Below are positions 53,955 through 64,000 of a stretch of 64,000 nucleotides of DNA, one piece after another; within the stretch, counting starts at the first letter, position 1, and each line of letters starts with the position of its first letter. The stretch is from Nepenthes gracilis (Eukaryota; Streptophyta; Magnoliopsida; Caryophyllales; Nepenthaceae): contig BSYO01000022.1 in NCBI GenBank assembly GCA_033239525.1, positions 9,815,947 through 9,879,946 of the forward strand. The letters are read 5' to 3'. Under the pieces are notes generated by a model that was not told where the DNA came from, made no database searches, and saw only the letters and a list, made by a program, of their open reading frames with translations. Position numbers and translations under genes: made by a program.

Positions 53955-56900
53955 GTTATTTGCATCATTGTTGAATCTTATTTGGATTGATGGAGATCGA
54001 AAACAAGATGGTTTGTTTGATTGGCAAAAACTATGATATATAGTGGAGTAAGATGAAGGGTTTGTCTGTAAAAATAATGCATCTTTCGGTGTTCGCTATA
54101 TAAAAGCCAGAGTCAAAATTTTAGGGGAAATGAGCTTTTGAGTATGAACAAGTTTGTGGTTGCATTCGATAATTTGTAAACGACAATGTATATAATTATA
54201 TTCAAAATGAGATGAATGCAAAGATGTTTCAAAGACTGATAACAATAAATTATTTTACTTAATGAAATTGCTGCAAGTGAGGTACAAGGAGGGCATGACT
54301 ATTGCCGACCACTTGAACGACTTTTAAGGATGTGTGGATTAGTTGAGTGGTATGGGTATCAAATTTGATCATGAGTTTGTTGGGCTTGTGGCTATTGACT
54401 ACTTATCGGATTGTTGGGAGGTGATACGGATCACCATCGTCAATACAACTCCAAACGGCGTAGTGACTTTTGAAATAGTAAAGAGAGTCGTGCTTAATGA
54501 GGAGATGAAACGTCAATCATAAGGGTCTTCTTCTTCTTTGCACTCTAAAATTGTAGTCTCCGAGTCATGGGGAAGGATCTAAAAAGAAGAGTCAAAGCAA
54601 GTCTTGATCGAGGTATAGAAACCTCAACTTCCATCACTATGAAAAGAATGGATGCATTAAGAAGTATTATTATAAGTGGAAGCACGAGAATACAGATGGC
54701 AATAAGAAGAAAACCGTCAAAGCTCGAGATAAGAAAAGAGCCCCTATTGTTACTGATGGTGATCTTTGGTTGGTGTATCAAGAGAATGAGGTGATCAATC
54801 TGACAAATTACGAGACAAATTAAGTGGTGGATAGCAGTGCATGACTTCCTGTCACGTCACGAAGAAAATACTTTACATCTTGTACTCTCGGTGATTTTGG
54901 AATATTGAAGATGCATAATAAAGGGACATCCTAAATTATTGGCTACAGTGACGTGTGCCTCATCACCAACAATTGGACCGAATTGCTGTTAAGGGATGTA
55001 CGATACATTCCAAATATTTGGCTGAATTTGATTTTAGCGGGTAAGCTCGATGACGAATGATTTTACAACACGTTTTGTGAAGGGGCATGGAAGTTGATTA
55101 GAAAGTCTCTAGTAGTTTTCCAGGAAAGAAAGTTTTTAACTTATATGTGTTGTAAGTCTCAATTGTAGCGTAAGATGTGCATGTTGTTAGAGGTGAGGAG
55201 TCTTCAGATTTGTGTCATAGGTGGATGAGTCACATTAGTGAGAGGGGGATGAATAGTTTAGCCAAGAAAGACTTCCTTTGGGGTGTAAAGGAAGCTAAGT
55301 TGAAGAGTTATCCTCATTGTATAGCGGAGAAAGTAACGGCGAGTTTCATTCCATGGAAACTCGTCCACAAGAAAGGCTGATCTTCTTGAGTTGGTCCACA
55401 TCAACATATCTAGCCTTTTCAAGGTGAAGAACTCGGAGGAGTTCCGTACTTTATTACGTTCATTAACGATTGTTTAAAAAGTTGTGGGTGTATCCGTTGA
55501 AATATAAGGATCAAACCCTTGACATTTTTGAACATTTTCATTCCTTAATTGAGAGGCAAATGGGAGCAAAGTTGAAGTGCATTCGAAGTGATAACGACGG
55601 TGAGTACGTCGGAGCATTTGATGCGTATTGTTGGTTTTATGGAATTCGACGCTAAAGAACTCCACTGAAGATACCGCAATTGAATGGTGTGATTGAACGG
55701 ATGAATAGGACACTGATAAAAAGAGTTTGTTGTGTACTTTCAGATACAAAGCTTCCTGGTTCATTTTAAGGGAAAACCTTGAGGACTGTGACTCATGATG
55801 TCAACCTATCACCGAGTGGTCTACTGAATGGATAAGTTGTAAAAAATGTGTGGTCCTTGAAGAAAGTATTCTACGACCACTTGCACGTGTTTGGATACAA
55901 AGTCTTTCTTCAAATCTTGAAGGACGAGGAGGACAAGTTGGAGTTGAATATAAGATAATGCATTTTCTCAGTTACAGGGAAAATGATTTGGGATATCGAA
56001 TCTATGATCCAATTGAGAAGAATGTTGTCCAATCAAAGGATGTGGTATTTGCTAAGAACGAGATAATTGAAGGTATTCACAAAGAGGTGAAGGTTGTTTC
56101 AAATAACGATAGTAGTCGGGTTTGCGATACAAATTTTGAATCATTAATACTGGTCCCTGTTTGTCATGAAGACGAAGATCAAGGCAATTTTAAAGGGGAA
56201 AAAGACCATGAAACTCCTGCTCTCAATGATGAGGATGATGATACTATTTTCTCATGATGTTGCTAAGCCTATCAAGACCACTCTACTCTGATGATGCGTG
56301 AGAGATCAAAGGCCCTCTATTCGTTTATCAGCTAATGAGCATGTGTTATTTACTGATAGAGGAGAGCCTAAAAGCTTTACTAAAGCTATGGAGGATGAGT
56401 ATAAAGTAGAGTGTATAGAAGACATACAAGATGAAATGAAGTCGCTACAAAAAAATCTCACTTTAGAGTCGACAAAGTTGCCGAAGGAAAAACGAGTATT
56501 GAAGAACAAGTGGGTCTTCCCCTTAAAGGCTTATAAGAATAGTCCACAACTAAGGTAATTCTTGTAGTCAAAGGCTTCAATCAATGGAAAAGTATTGATT
56601 TTGACAAGATTTTTACCCCAATTATGAAGATATATTCAATCTAAGTTATGCTTGGATTGGCAACAATTTTTGATCTGAAAGTTGAATAGTTTGATGTGCA
56701 GATGACATTTCTTTGTTGTGACCTTGAAGAGGAAATCTACATGAAACAATTGGAGGGATTTCGAGTTGAGGGGAAGAAATGTTTATTGTATTGTTAGAAA
56801 AAAGTCTATACAGGTTGTAACAAATTTTGAGACAATGGTACAAGAAATTTGAGTCTATTATGGAGGGTCAAAATTATCGAAAAACTATTTTGGATCATTG

Positions 56901-57949
56901 TCTATTTGTTCAGATTTTTTGAAGATGATTTTATTACTCTCCTACTCTATGTAGATGATATACGATTGTTGAGATAATAACTCTTGGATCACCAAATTGA
57001 AGTAATAGTTTGGGAAGCCCTTTGCCATGAAGGATTTGGGACCGGCGAAGCAGATTTGGGACCAGCGAAGTAGATTTTAGGAATTAAAATATTTCGTGAT
57101 CGCAAAGCAAGAAAGTTGTTGATGTCCCAAGAGAATTACATTAAAAAAGTACTTCAATGTTTCAATATGGAGAAATCGAAGCCAATGAGTACTCCGTTGG
57201 CCAATCACTTTAAATTGAGCTATTGCCAATGCCCTTCTACGGATGATGAAAAGGTAAGTATGAGAGGTTGACCCTACAATTTGACCGTGGATAACTTGAT
57301 GTTTGTTATAGTGTATACAAGACTTGATATTATTCATAAAGTTAGCACGGCTTAGCCAATTTCTTTGAAATCCTGTTAAGGAGTATTGGTCTATGTGAAA
57401 TGGATATTTAGATATTTTTGAGAAACTTTTAAGTTGTGTTTATATTTCGAAGTGACAAGCCACTTCTAGTTGGGTATACCGATATAGACATGGCTAGCAA
57501 TGCTAACTCATGGAAGTCCACTTTTAGATATTTAGTTATGTTTGCGGGAGGAGCTATTTCTTGGTAATCACAATTATAGAAGTGTGTTACTCTCTCAATT
57601 ACTAATGCAGAATTTATTATTGTGACGAAGGTAAGAAGATGATGTGGATGAAGAAAATCACCTAAGAGTTCAGCTTCAAGTAAGAGCAGTATGTACTGCT
57701 TTGTGACAATCAAAGTGTAATTTACCTTTATAGAAACTCGTCATTTCATTCTAATCCAAACACATTGATATGAGATATCATTTGGTGCGAAATATCGTTG
57801 ACTCGAAGTTGTTAGTGTTGGACACGATTAGCACTAAGGAGAATAGATTGGACATAATAACCAAAGTGTTGCAAAGAGGGAAGCTTGAAGGTTGTCGTAC
57901 TATTGCCAGGATGATGATGATTTTCCATACATGATCTTGAGGGAATGTT
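53955..57949 (+). pseudogene. Copia gag-pol relic
   Basis: Plus-strand pieces in order: gag at 53,990-54,520 ('MTIADHLNDF', 'LNEEMKRQ'); a decayed zinc knuckle near 54,640 ('HYEKNGCIKKYYYKWKHENT'); protease near 54,820; GAG-pre-integrase at 55,190-55,380 ('DLCHRWMSHISERGMNSLAK'); integrase core at 55,540-55,650 ('LKCIRSDNDGEYVG'); RT from 56,450 ('LKNKWVFPLK') to the active-site 'LYVDD' near 56,945; RNase H at 57,450-57,910. Each piece is separated by stops or shifts. Confidence 0.85.
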
Positions 57950-58608
57950 TGTTGGGTTATGTGCTACTCCCATATGGGCTGATACTTATTTGACGTGCCA
58001 AATTGGTAGTACATTGAATAGTTTCTCCTACTCGCAAAGGCCTAAAGCACCGAATCCAATGGCATTACGCTCGAGGCAAGCCCGAGAGGAGCTCAAGTTG
58101 GAAAAGTAGTGAGCTCGTGCTCGAGGCACGTGCTCGCTCAAGGGTAGCCCACAGTATAAAATGCGCCAATGCATTTTAGGGTTATCACACTTACATTAAA
58201 AGTGCCATTTATGAGAGAGAAAGAGAGATAAAAAGGAGAAGATAAAGATTCATGCATCCCTTTGAGTCCCAAATAGAGTTTCAGTCTCCGTCGAACTTAG
58301 ATATGTTATTCTTGACGTTGAGAAAAACGTTTACCGATTTTTATTTCTTCCCTTTCATTTTATATTCTCTACTATTCGGTCTTATTTTAAAAAAAAGTAT
58401 TGTGACCATATATTTGGGATTTGTGTAACTAAAATAATATATAGTAGAAATATTTTTGGATTTCTAGTCTCGTGACTATTGTTGTACATTCCAAAGGGAG
58501 TTTTTTACATAAAAATCGTATCTTTCTTCATTATTTGTGATTATTCTGTACTTATTGCCCATTATTGATTCTTTCCTCACAATTTTAATAAGCGGTTCGA
58601 TTCCGACA
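57950..58608 (+). repeat. 3' LTR of the Copia element
   Basis: 'tgttgggttatgtgctactc' to 'ttccgaca', with intact TG...CA ends. It follows the decayed RNase H end and a 'cttgagggaa' tract. Confidence 0.8.
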
Positions 58609-60972
58609 ATGTTGTTGTACATACGTGTTACTTACTCGATTTTCTTGATGATATATTATTCTCGGTGTAATATTATGCCTATGTTAGACATATTAATTGG
58701 TATTATAGAGAAGTATAGATCTATATATTTATGTGCAAAACAGATCTAAAATAGAGTTTGTTTTTTATGTTTCAAAACCGTTCAAAGACACGTTTGAACG
58801 CCAAATAGCAGATTAAGAGATTTCATAAATTTAAATGATCCAAACAATTTTTTTAGGAATGAACAAATAAATAATTGTTACGAGACTTTAGTGGTATAAA
58901 TAACAGACTAATTAAGAAATTAGATCTAATTCTCTTTGAAATTCAGGCTTGACACAGATGATAGTTAGGCTTCTATTCAAACACCCGTGTCATGGTACCA
59001 TCACTAGAGAGGCATATTTGAAATTGTAGTTTAAATAGTGGGTGTTTAGAGCTAAGATTATGATTCCAAATTGATATAAGGTAACTAGATCTCCTCTCTT
59101 GAATTCTTTGCATTGGGCTCGCTCAGTATTAGAAGATGTCTATAGACTATAGTGAGAAGTGGCCACATAAGGTACTTAAATACTTGAGTAGATTTATCAA
59201 TTTTTTTGTTGTCTTGAATCATTGATGTTATCCTTCAATTTATGTAAATATGTTTCTTAGCACTCCATGGTTAAGTAAAGAAGATTACATACAAATTTTA
59301 AGGTATCTAGATAAATGATAGTTTATAAAATCTCAGTATGGTTTACATTTTTTTGATACCTAATTTATTTTTGATAGTGAAGGTCAATTGATTTTGATTT
59401 GGAATACATATAACTTTATGACAATCATATGATGTGATATATGGGATATTCGAGTAAGGGGTATCATACATTGGTATGGAATATTTTACGTGAATAGCTT
59501 CAATGAAAATTATAGGGGTAGTTACATATCATAGATGACGGTGATCTCAAAATACTTACTCAACTAATATAGACATAAAAAGATTGCATTTGGTCAAAAT
59601 AATAGAATAAGATCCGTTGATATTTGTTATTATCTTATATTATTATAACCTCACATTGAGTTATATTTTTAAAAAAATCTAGGAGATGACCTTACTATTT
59701 GAGATAATTTGAGACCTTATGATATTTATTGAGATTTGTTAGAATTCATTGGATATCTTTCAAGATATTAACATTGTTCATAGAGTTAGTATTGTAGATT
59801 TTTTTATTAACATTGTTTATTGAGATGTTATTGTTGATGTACTTAGTGATATTGTTGATTATTGTTACTTTGTTATTGTCTGAAAATAGTTATTGCTTTC
59901 CATATATATTGCATCTTCTCTTATGCTTGCAACTTGTATTGACAGATTAGTTGCTTGAATCTTTTGATTTATATTGTTATTAACTTCGATTAAAATTATT
60001 TGTTAGACTTTTTACTCACCCTTATTATTTCTCTTTCTAGAGTAGGTATAGGAAATAACGATAGCTAACTCTGAATTTGGAGGAAGACCTATGGGCTTAA
60101 TATTCTTGAAAGCCTAATTGGAGATATTTTTTCTTTTTTTATATCTCTAAAATACATTCAAATACTATTGATTTTGTTATGTTTGTTTTTGAACTGTATT
60201 TTTTCTCTAACTTTTGAATGTATATAGATTCTTAACCTAACAACTCTTAGGCTATCGCTTATGTTAGAAAATGGTTGACATTTGAAATTTATGATTTTGA
60301 TGTGGTCGGATTCAAGCGATAAATGTGGGCCAGGTCTAGATCGTCACAAATGGTGGCTGACCCTAAATGCCCTCACTACCTTGTGACGAGGGGAATCCTT
60401 TTTCCTAACATCAATCGGAGCTATTTGGTATTCTGAAAAGTAATCTGCTTCAATCTATTTGCCATATCTGAGGTCTTCCTCAAGAAGGTAAGTTGGATAT
60501 TGAGGGTCCAATCCTAAAATCTTTCCCTTGGAGTCCCTTTGCTATTTGTGAATTAGAAGTATCTAATGTCCCAAGTAGTGGGGTGTGATGGCGACAATGG
60601 GCGACCTATTGACAAAGATATAGGAACAATGCACCTGTTGGTCAGAATGGGTGGCCAACTGACAAAGACATACTCTGTGAAGTAGAAGTAGGAAAAGAGA
60701 AAATAAACACCAAGTATTTTACGTTGAAAACCCTTCTGAAATAAAGGAAAAACCAAGAGACACTAAATCCACTGAAAAATTACTAAGTATGAGATATTTG
60801 TTACACAAACTATAGGAGACAAAACACAGAAACAGGTAAAGGTAGACAAAGAACTTCAACATTTTGTTTTCACTCACTGCTCTCTTTCTTTTTATTTTCT
60901 CTCATCTATTTTCTAATTACTTTTCACTTCTATTTATTTCTTCTCACCTCTATGCATTGAATATGCATATAC

Positions 60973-60976
<4 letters not shown>
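58609..60976. other. Unclassified A/T-rich DNA with faint retrotransposon debris
   Basis: No gene is supported. A stretch near 59,220-59,330 reads 'EDYIQILRYLDK' and 'KSQYGLHFF', which only faintly recalls a Copia RT/RNase H linker. 60,590-60,670 has an imperfect internal duplication around 'gggcgacctattgacaaaga'/'gggtggccaactgacaaaga'. Confidence 0.35.

Positions 60977-61009
<33 letters not shown>
60977..61009. repeat. (AT)n microsatellite
   Basis: An uninterrupted run of about 16 AT units. Confidence 0.95.
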
Positions 61010-61015
<6 letters not shown>

Positions 61016-61400
61016 CGTCATCCTCCAATATAAGCAACCATAGCCCAATTTGGTGGTTGGTGCACAACTCCTAATATCTGCATGTGTGCATGCACATGCC
61101 CTGTCCTACAACAGGCAGCGCATGCCTACTCCTACAAACTGATCAGTGGTTGGAGTCCCAAGAATGATATCTACCAACTACCCAATCAGGTAGGTCAATT
61201 ATATACATTTTTGGGATATGACAGTCATTCAGACCTTCCATATTCAGTCGATCAACTCTGTTGATCATCATCTCATTCTTGGCCAGTCAATCACTTCTTT
61301 GACCGGTCGAAATAGTCCGTCCAGGTTCTTCAGTAGAGTTAGTCGTCTCATGACTTTAACCGGTTAACATATTGACCGGTTGAGGTTGATTGTCCAGAAG

Positions 61401-61427
61401 ATTCCGGTTAACTATGTTAACCGGAAT
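61401..61427. repeat. Perfect 12-bp inverted repeat with 3-nt loop
   Basis: 'attccggttaac' and 'gttaaccggaat' around 'tat'. It lies in a cluster (61,300-61,427) with further 'accggt' words: 'gaccggtcg', 'taaccggttaac', 'gaccggttg'. Confidence 0.9.
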
Positions 61428-62359
61428 TCCTTCTACTTAAAGTGGCATACACGTGCTCCGTCCAAGCCCTCCAATCACAAGGATTTCCATACGGGAGTGA
61501 TTCCCAACAGGGAGGTTGGTTATGCCCTTTCCTCTGTGGTAGTTTGTGATGATTTTGGTGTAGGAAGTGGTCGCTTGGTCTCTTCCATGGAGAGGAATCC
61601 CACTATTCCCCATATTGTACTTGATACTTCCCTAACTAGATTACAGATTTTGGAAGATTCGGTGAACAGTCACTTGAATTGGATCTATGCCGTGTGGATT
61701 TGCATGGTGTTGACTTGAGTTTTGGTTCTCTGCCTTCTCTGTCGCCAATGATTGAAGGTAAGTTCCCTTTACTATGTCCTTCAATTAGTGAATCCATTGC
61801 CATCCCCCGCCCGATTTGGAGAGTTCTATCTCTTATGGAGATAAATAGGCTCATTCTTCATACGTTAGTTATTTATTTTTAAATAAATAATTATAATTTA
61901 ATCATTTTTTTTAAAACTAAAAAAGATTAAATATTTTACAATTATTAAATAATAGCCATTCATTTAAGAATACTAATTAAAATTACAAGGCTAAGTGTCA
62001 CAATCTCTTTGGGAGATGGATTCCCATTCAATCCAGCCCTTGCCTAATTCTTGTTAACCAGGCTTCTTTTTCTCTTACTTCAACAACAGTCTTGATATCG
62101 AATGGTTTCGGAGAATTGTTCCCGGTTATTATTCGGTGAGCCTATCTTCTAAACGCCCGGAGAATTGACATGAATCAGTTTAAGGAGGAACATACACCAT
62201 TGCCAATTTTTGTGAATTTTTTTAAAGTTCTCTTGGAATTTTGATTGCTAGAGGGGATGAGTTGCATAACTAGTGCTGTAGAGAAATCAATCCATCAAGT
62301 CATGCAAACTAAAAAGCTAAGAACAGTGGCATTTGCTCTTATTTGTATTGACAGGGGTG
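61428..62359. other. Unclassified DNA
   Basis: Open stretches at 61,380-61,718 and 61,679-61,882 have no recognisable domain. The part from 61,865 to 61,990 is almost pure A/T. No gene is supported. Confidence 0.35.
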
Positions 62360-62610
62360 GACGCTAAGCTGCCGAATGCTTTTTCTCTTATTCTGTGGAA
62401 TAATTCCTTCTCGGGCCCAGAACAGGTCATGGAAATCCAAGTTGAATACCAATGGAGACCAACCATTTAACCAGCTTGTTGTAAATTTAGTTGTTTCCAG
62501 AATTTGTGCCCATCAAAACCCAAAAGCATTTACAAGGCCGCTGGTTGTCTACTTGATATTGGTTCGGCTAGTGTTGTTGTTGTTGTTGGTGCTGGTTCAA
62601 TAAAGTCTTA
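62360..62610 (+). pseudogene. Fragment like the zinc-knuckle end of a LINE ORF1 (DUF4283 family)
   Basis: The plus strand reads 'LPNAFSLILWNNSFSGPEQV', then 'IQVEYQWRPTI' and, after a stop, 'CPSKPKSIYKAAG'. The V-x-Y-x-W-x-P followed by a Cys-rich element is the layout after DUF4283 in plant LINE ORF1 and related gag-like proteins. Stops and lost cysteines mark it as a relic. Confidence 0.4.
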
Positions 62611-62648
62611 TAATCCCACTAGTTCTAGTAAGTTCTTCAATGCTAATG

Positions 62649-63196
62649 TGTAAGAAATTTTAAAGACATAAAATTTTAATTCTTAAAATTTTTATTATCA
62701 TAATTTTTCACTAATCAATTATGTATAAAGTAAATGTGCATACCTGAATTTATAATAATTAAGTTTTTGTATAACACATTAATATGTTTTTATCTCGAAG
62801 AATCGGAAAATGATTTCTATCTCTCCTCCTTTCAATTTATAGAAATTTTATATAAAGTTGTGCCTTCCAAAATAATGGCCAATGACGTCCTCTCATAGAG
62901 GAAGAGATGATTATTTTTAAATTACTAAAACACACATCCTTTTATCCAAAAGATATACCTTGAATATATATAATATTTGAGAAGGGATATCTTTTTGTTA
63001 AATGGGTATATCTTAAAAAGACTTATTTATTCACTAAAAAATATATATTGAGAAATAATATATTTTTTCGATCAGAGAATACGTATTAAATGAACGTATT
63101 TTTTAAAAAAATTTTAATATATATAAATTAATAGGATTATATTAATTTAATCAATTTAATATTTCATATACCATGTCGTAAGACATATTTCTAATA
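62649..63196 (-). repeat. 3' LTR of the right-edge Copia element
   Basis: Plus-strand ends are 'tgtaagaaat' and 'atttctaata', an imperfect terminal inverted repeat in which the last C has become T. Confidence 0.65.
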
Positions 63197-64000
63197 TTCT
63201 CCCACTTAACCCATATGATAATAATATTTATCAAAATTGATTAAAATAAATTTTTAGTGCGCAATATTACAATCCTCTAATAGTTTATATATTATAACAC
63301 TATAATCAAATAATCAATAAATACGAGTCATGGTGGTTCCACATCATCATGTGATATAGTTCATTCCATATATTACAACACCTATAAATTACATGATTAA
63401 GTTTTAAAGGAGAGATATTCATACAATCCAACTAATAATGTCTTAGTGAGAGACTATTCCTATTATCATTAATCTAAAACATTAAGTTTAAATAATATGA
63501 AATAAAGAGGAGATATCAGAATCATATTACATGAGATCTCAAATGTCAAGAGTAATTACATTATATCTTGGGTAACAAAAACAATCCATACTATCGATAT
63601 ATCCACAAAAATCTTTAGAGGTAAACCTTAGTTAATGGATATATAATCATAAGTTTGGTACTAATATATAATATTAATACCTTTTAATTTAGAATTTTAC
63701 TTTCAATAGTAAGATATTTTATTTTTATATGTTTAGCATCCATTGAATACTTGTCATTTTTTAGAAAAAACTACCTGAAAATTATTACAATAAATTTTCA
63801 ATGGTCTGGTTATACCATCGACAATATCAAGTCTTGAAATAAAATTTTGTAACCATAACATATGCATAATACTTTCAAAACATGCCACAAACTCCGCTTC
63901 CATTATAGATACAGTAATTACAGATTTTTATTATACTTTTTCATAAAATTGCTACTCCAACCAAAAGAAAAATATATCCAGATATGAACTTTTTGATATT
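62649..64000 (-). mobile_element. 3' end of a minus-strand Ty1/Copia element, continuing beyond the window
   Basis: The 3' LTR is 63196-62649. On the minus strand it starts at 'tattagaaat', directly after 'aagtgggagaa', a typical Copia polypurine tract, and ends 'aaatttcttaca'. To its right the minus strand encodes, with lesions, the end of a Copia RNase H near 63,930-63,690 ('VSIMEAEFVACFESIMHMLW', 'TRPLKIYCNN'). The 5' part lies off the right edge. Stops in the RNase H region show that this copy is dead too. Confidence 0.75.

Larger units (their letters stand above)
53217..58608 (+). mobile_element. Full-length but dead Ty1/Copia element
   Basis: 5' LTR 53217-53936 and 3' LTR 57950-58608 flank an internal region of about 4 kb that holds a Copia primer-binding site, gag, protease, integrase, RT and RNase H in the Copia order. 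The LTRs share 'ttattgggttat'/'tgttgggttat' starts and 'aaaacgtttaccgatttttatttcttccc'-type landmarks but are clearly diverged. No target-site duplication is obvious (gtatt left, atgtt right), so the flanks are mutated or rearranged. The truncated copy in the AIR9 intron (3863-4880) is of the same family. Confidence 0.85.

Noticed and set aside
53212..58613. A target-site duplication for the full-length Copia element
   Set aside because: The five bases on each side are gtatt and atgtt; they share too little to be claimed.

Overview
This window is nuclear DNA of a flowering plant, probably a eudicot or other woody angiosperm. It is AT-rich, it carries one large intron-rich plant gene, and the rest is dominated by plant retrotransposons (Ty3/Gypsy Tat-like and chromovirus, Ty1/Copia, L1-type LINE with DUF4283 ORF1, hAT). 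I see no bacterial genes, tRNA, rRNA or CRISPR array. The species cannot be named from the sequence.

Left third (1-20,850, minus strand): the only host gene I can support is AIR9, a microtubule-associated protein of about 187 kDa in Arabidopsis. I placed one 5'UTR exon and 14 coding exons by reading splice junctions. They join in frame into 747 residues with no stop: a basic Ser-rich N-terminus, a block of SDS22-like leucine-rich repeats at one repeat per exon, and the first A9 repeats. The remaining A9 repeats and the stop codon must lie beyond the left edge, across an intron of more than 5.1 kb. The introns are swollen by transposon debris: a hAT relic, two Copia fragments, a LINE relic and a solo LTR with a clean target-site duplication. 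Several insertions or duplications touch splice sites (exon 4 acceptor, exon 8 acceptor, a duplicated exon 8).

Middle (21,861-48,941, plus strand): a degenerate Tat/Ogre-type Gypsy element is the host of two nested insertions. First, an 8.6 kb minus-strand chromovirus (28,096-36,706) splits its integrase and is flanked by gatcc/gatct. Second, an 8.8 kb L1-type LINE (38,568-47,385) splits its antisense accessory ORF and is flanked by a perfect 16-bp target-site duplication. The LINE has an internal poly(A) 2.65 kb before its final poly(A), which suggests a 3' transduction. The 3' LTR of the Tat element is cut at 48,941 by the start of another chromovirus-type LTR.

Right third (48,942-64,000): a partial chromovirus LTR, unclassified AT-rich DNA, a complete but dead Copia element (53,217-58,608) related to the fragment inside AIR9, more unclassified DNA with LINE-like and LTR-like debris, and at the right edge the 3' end of a minus-strand Copia element. 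No intact host gene was found right of 20,850.
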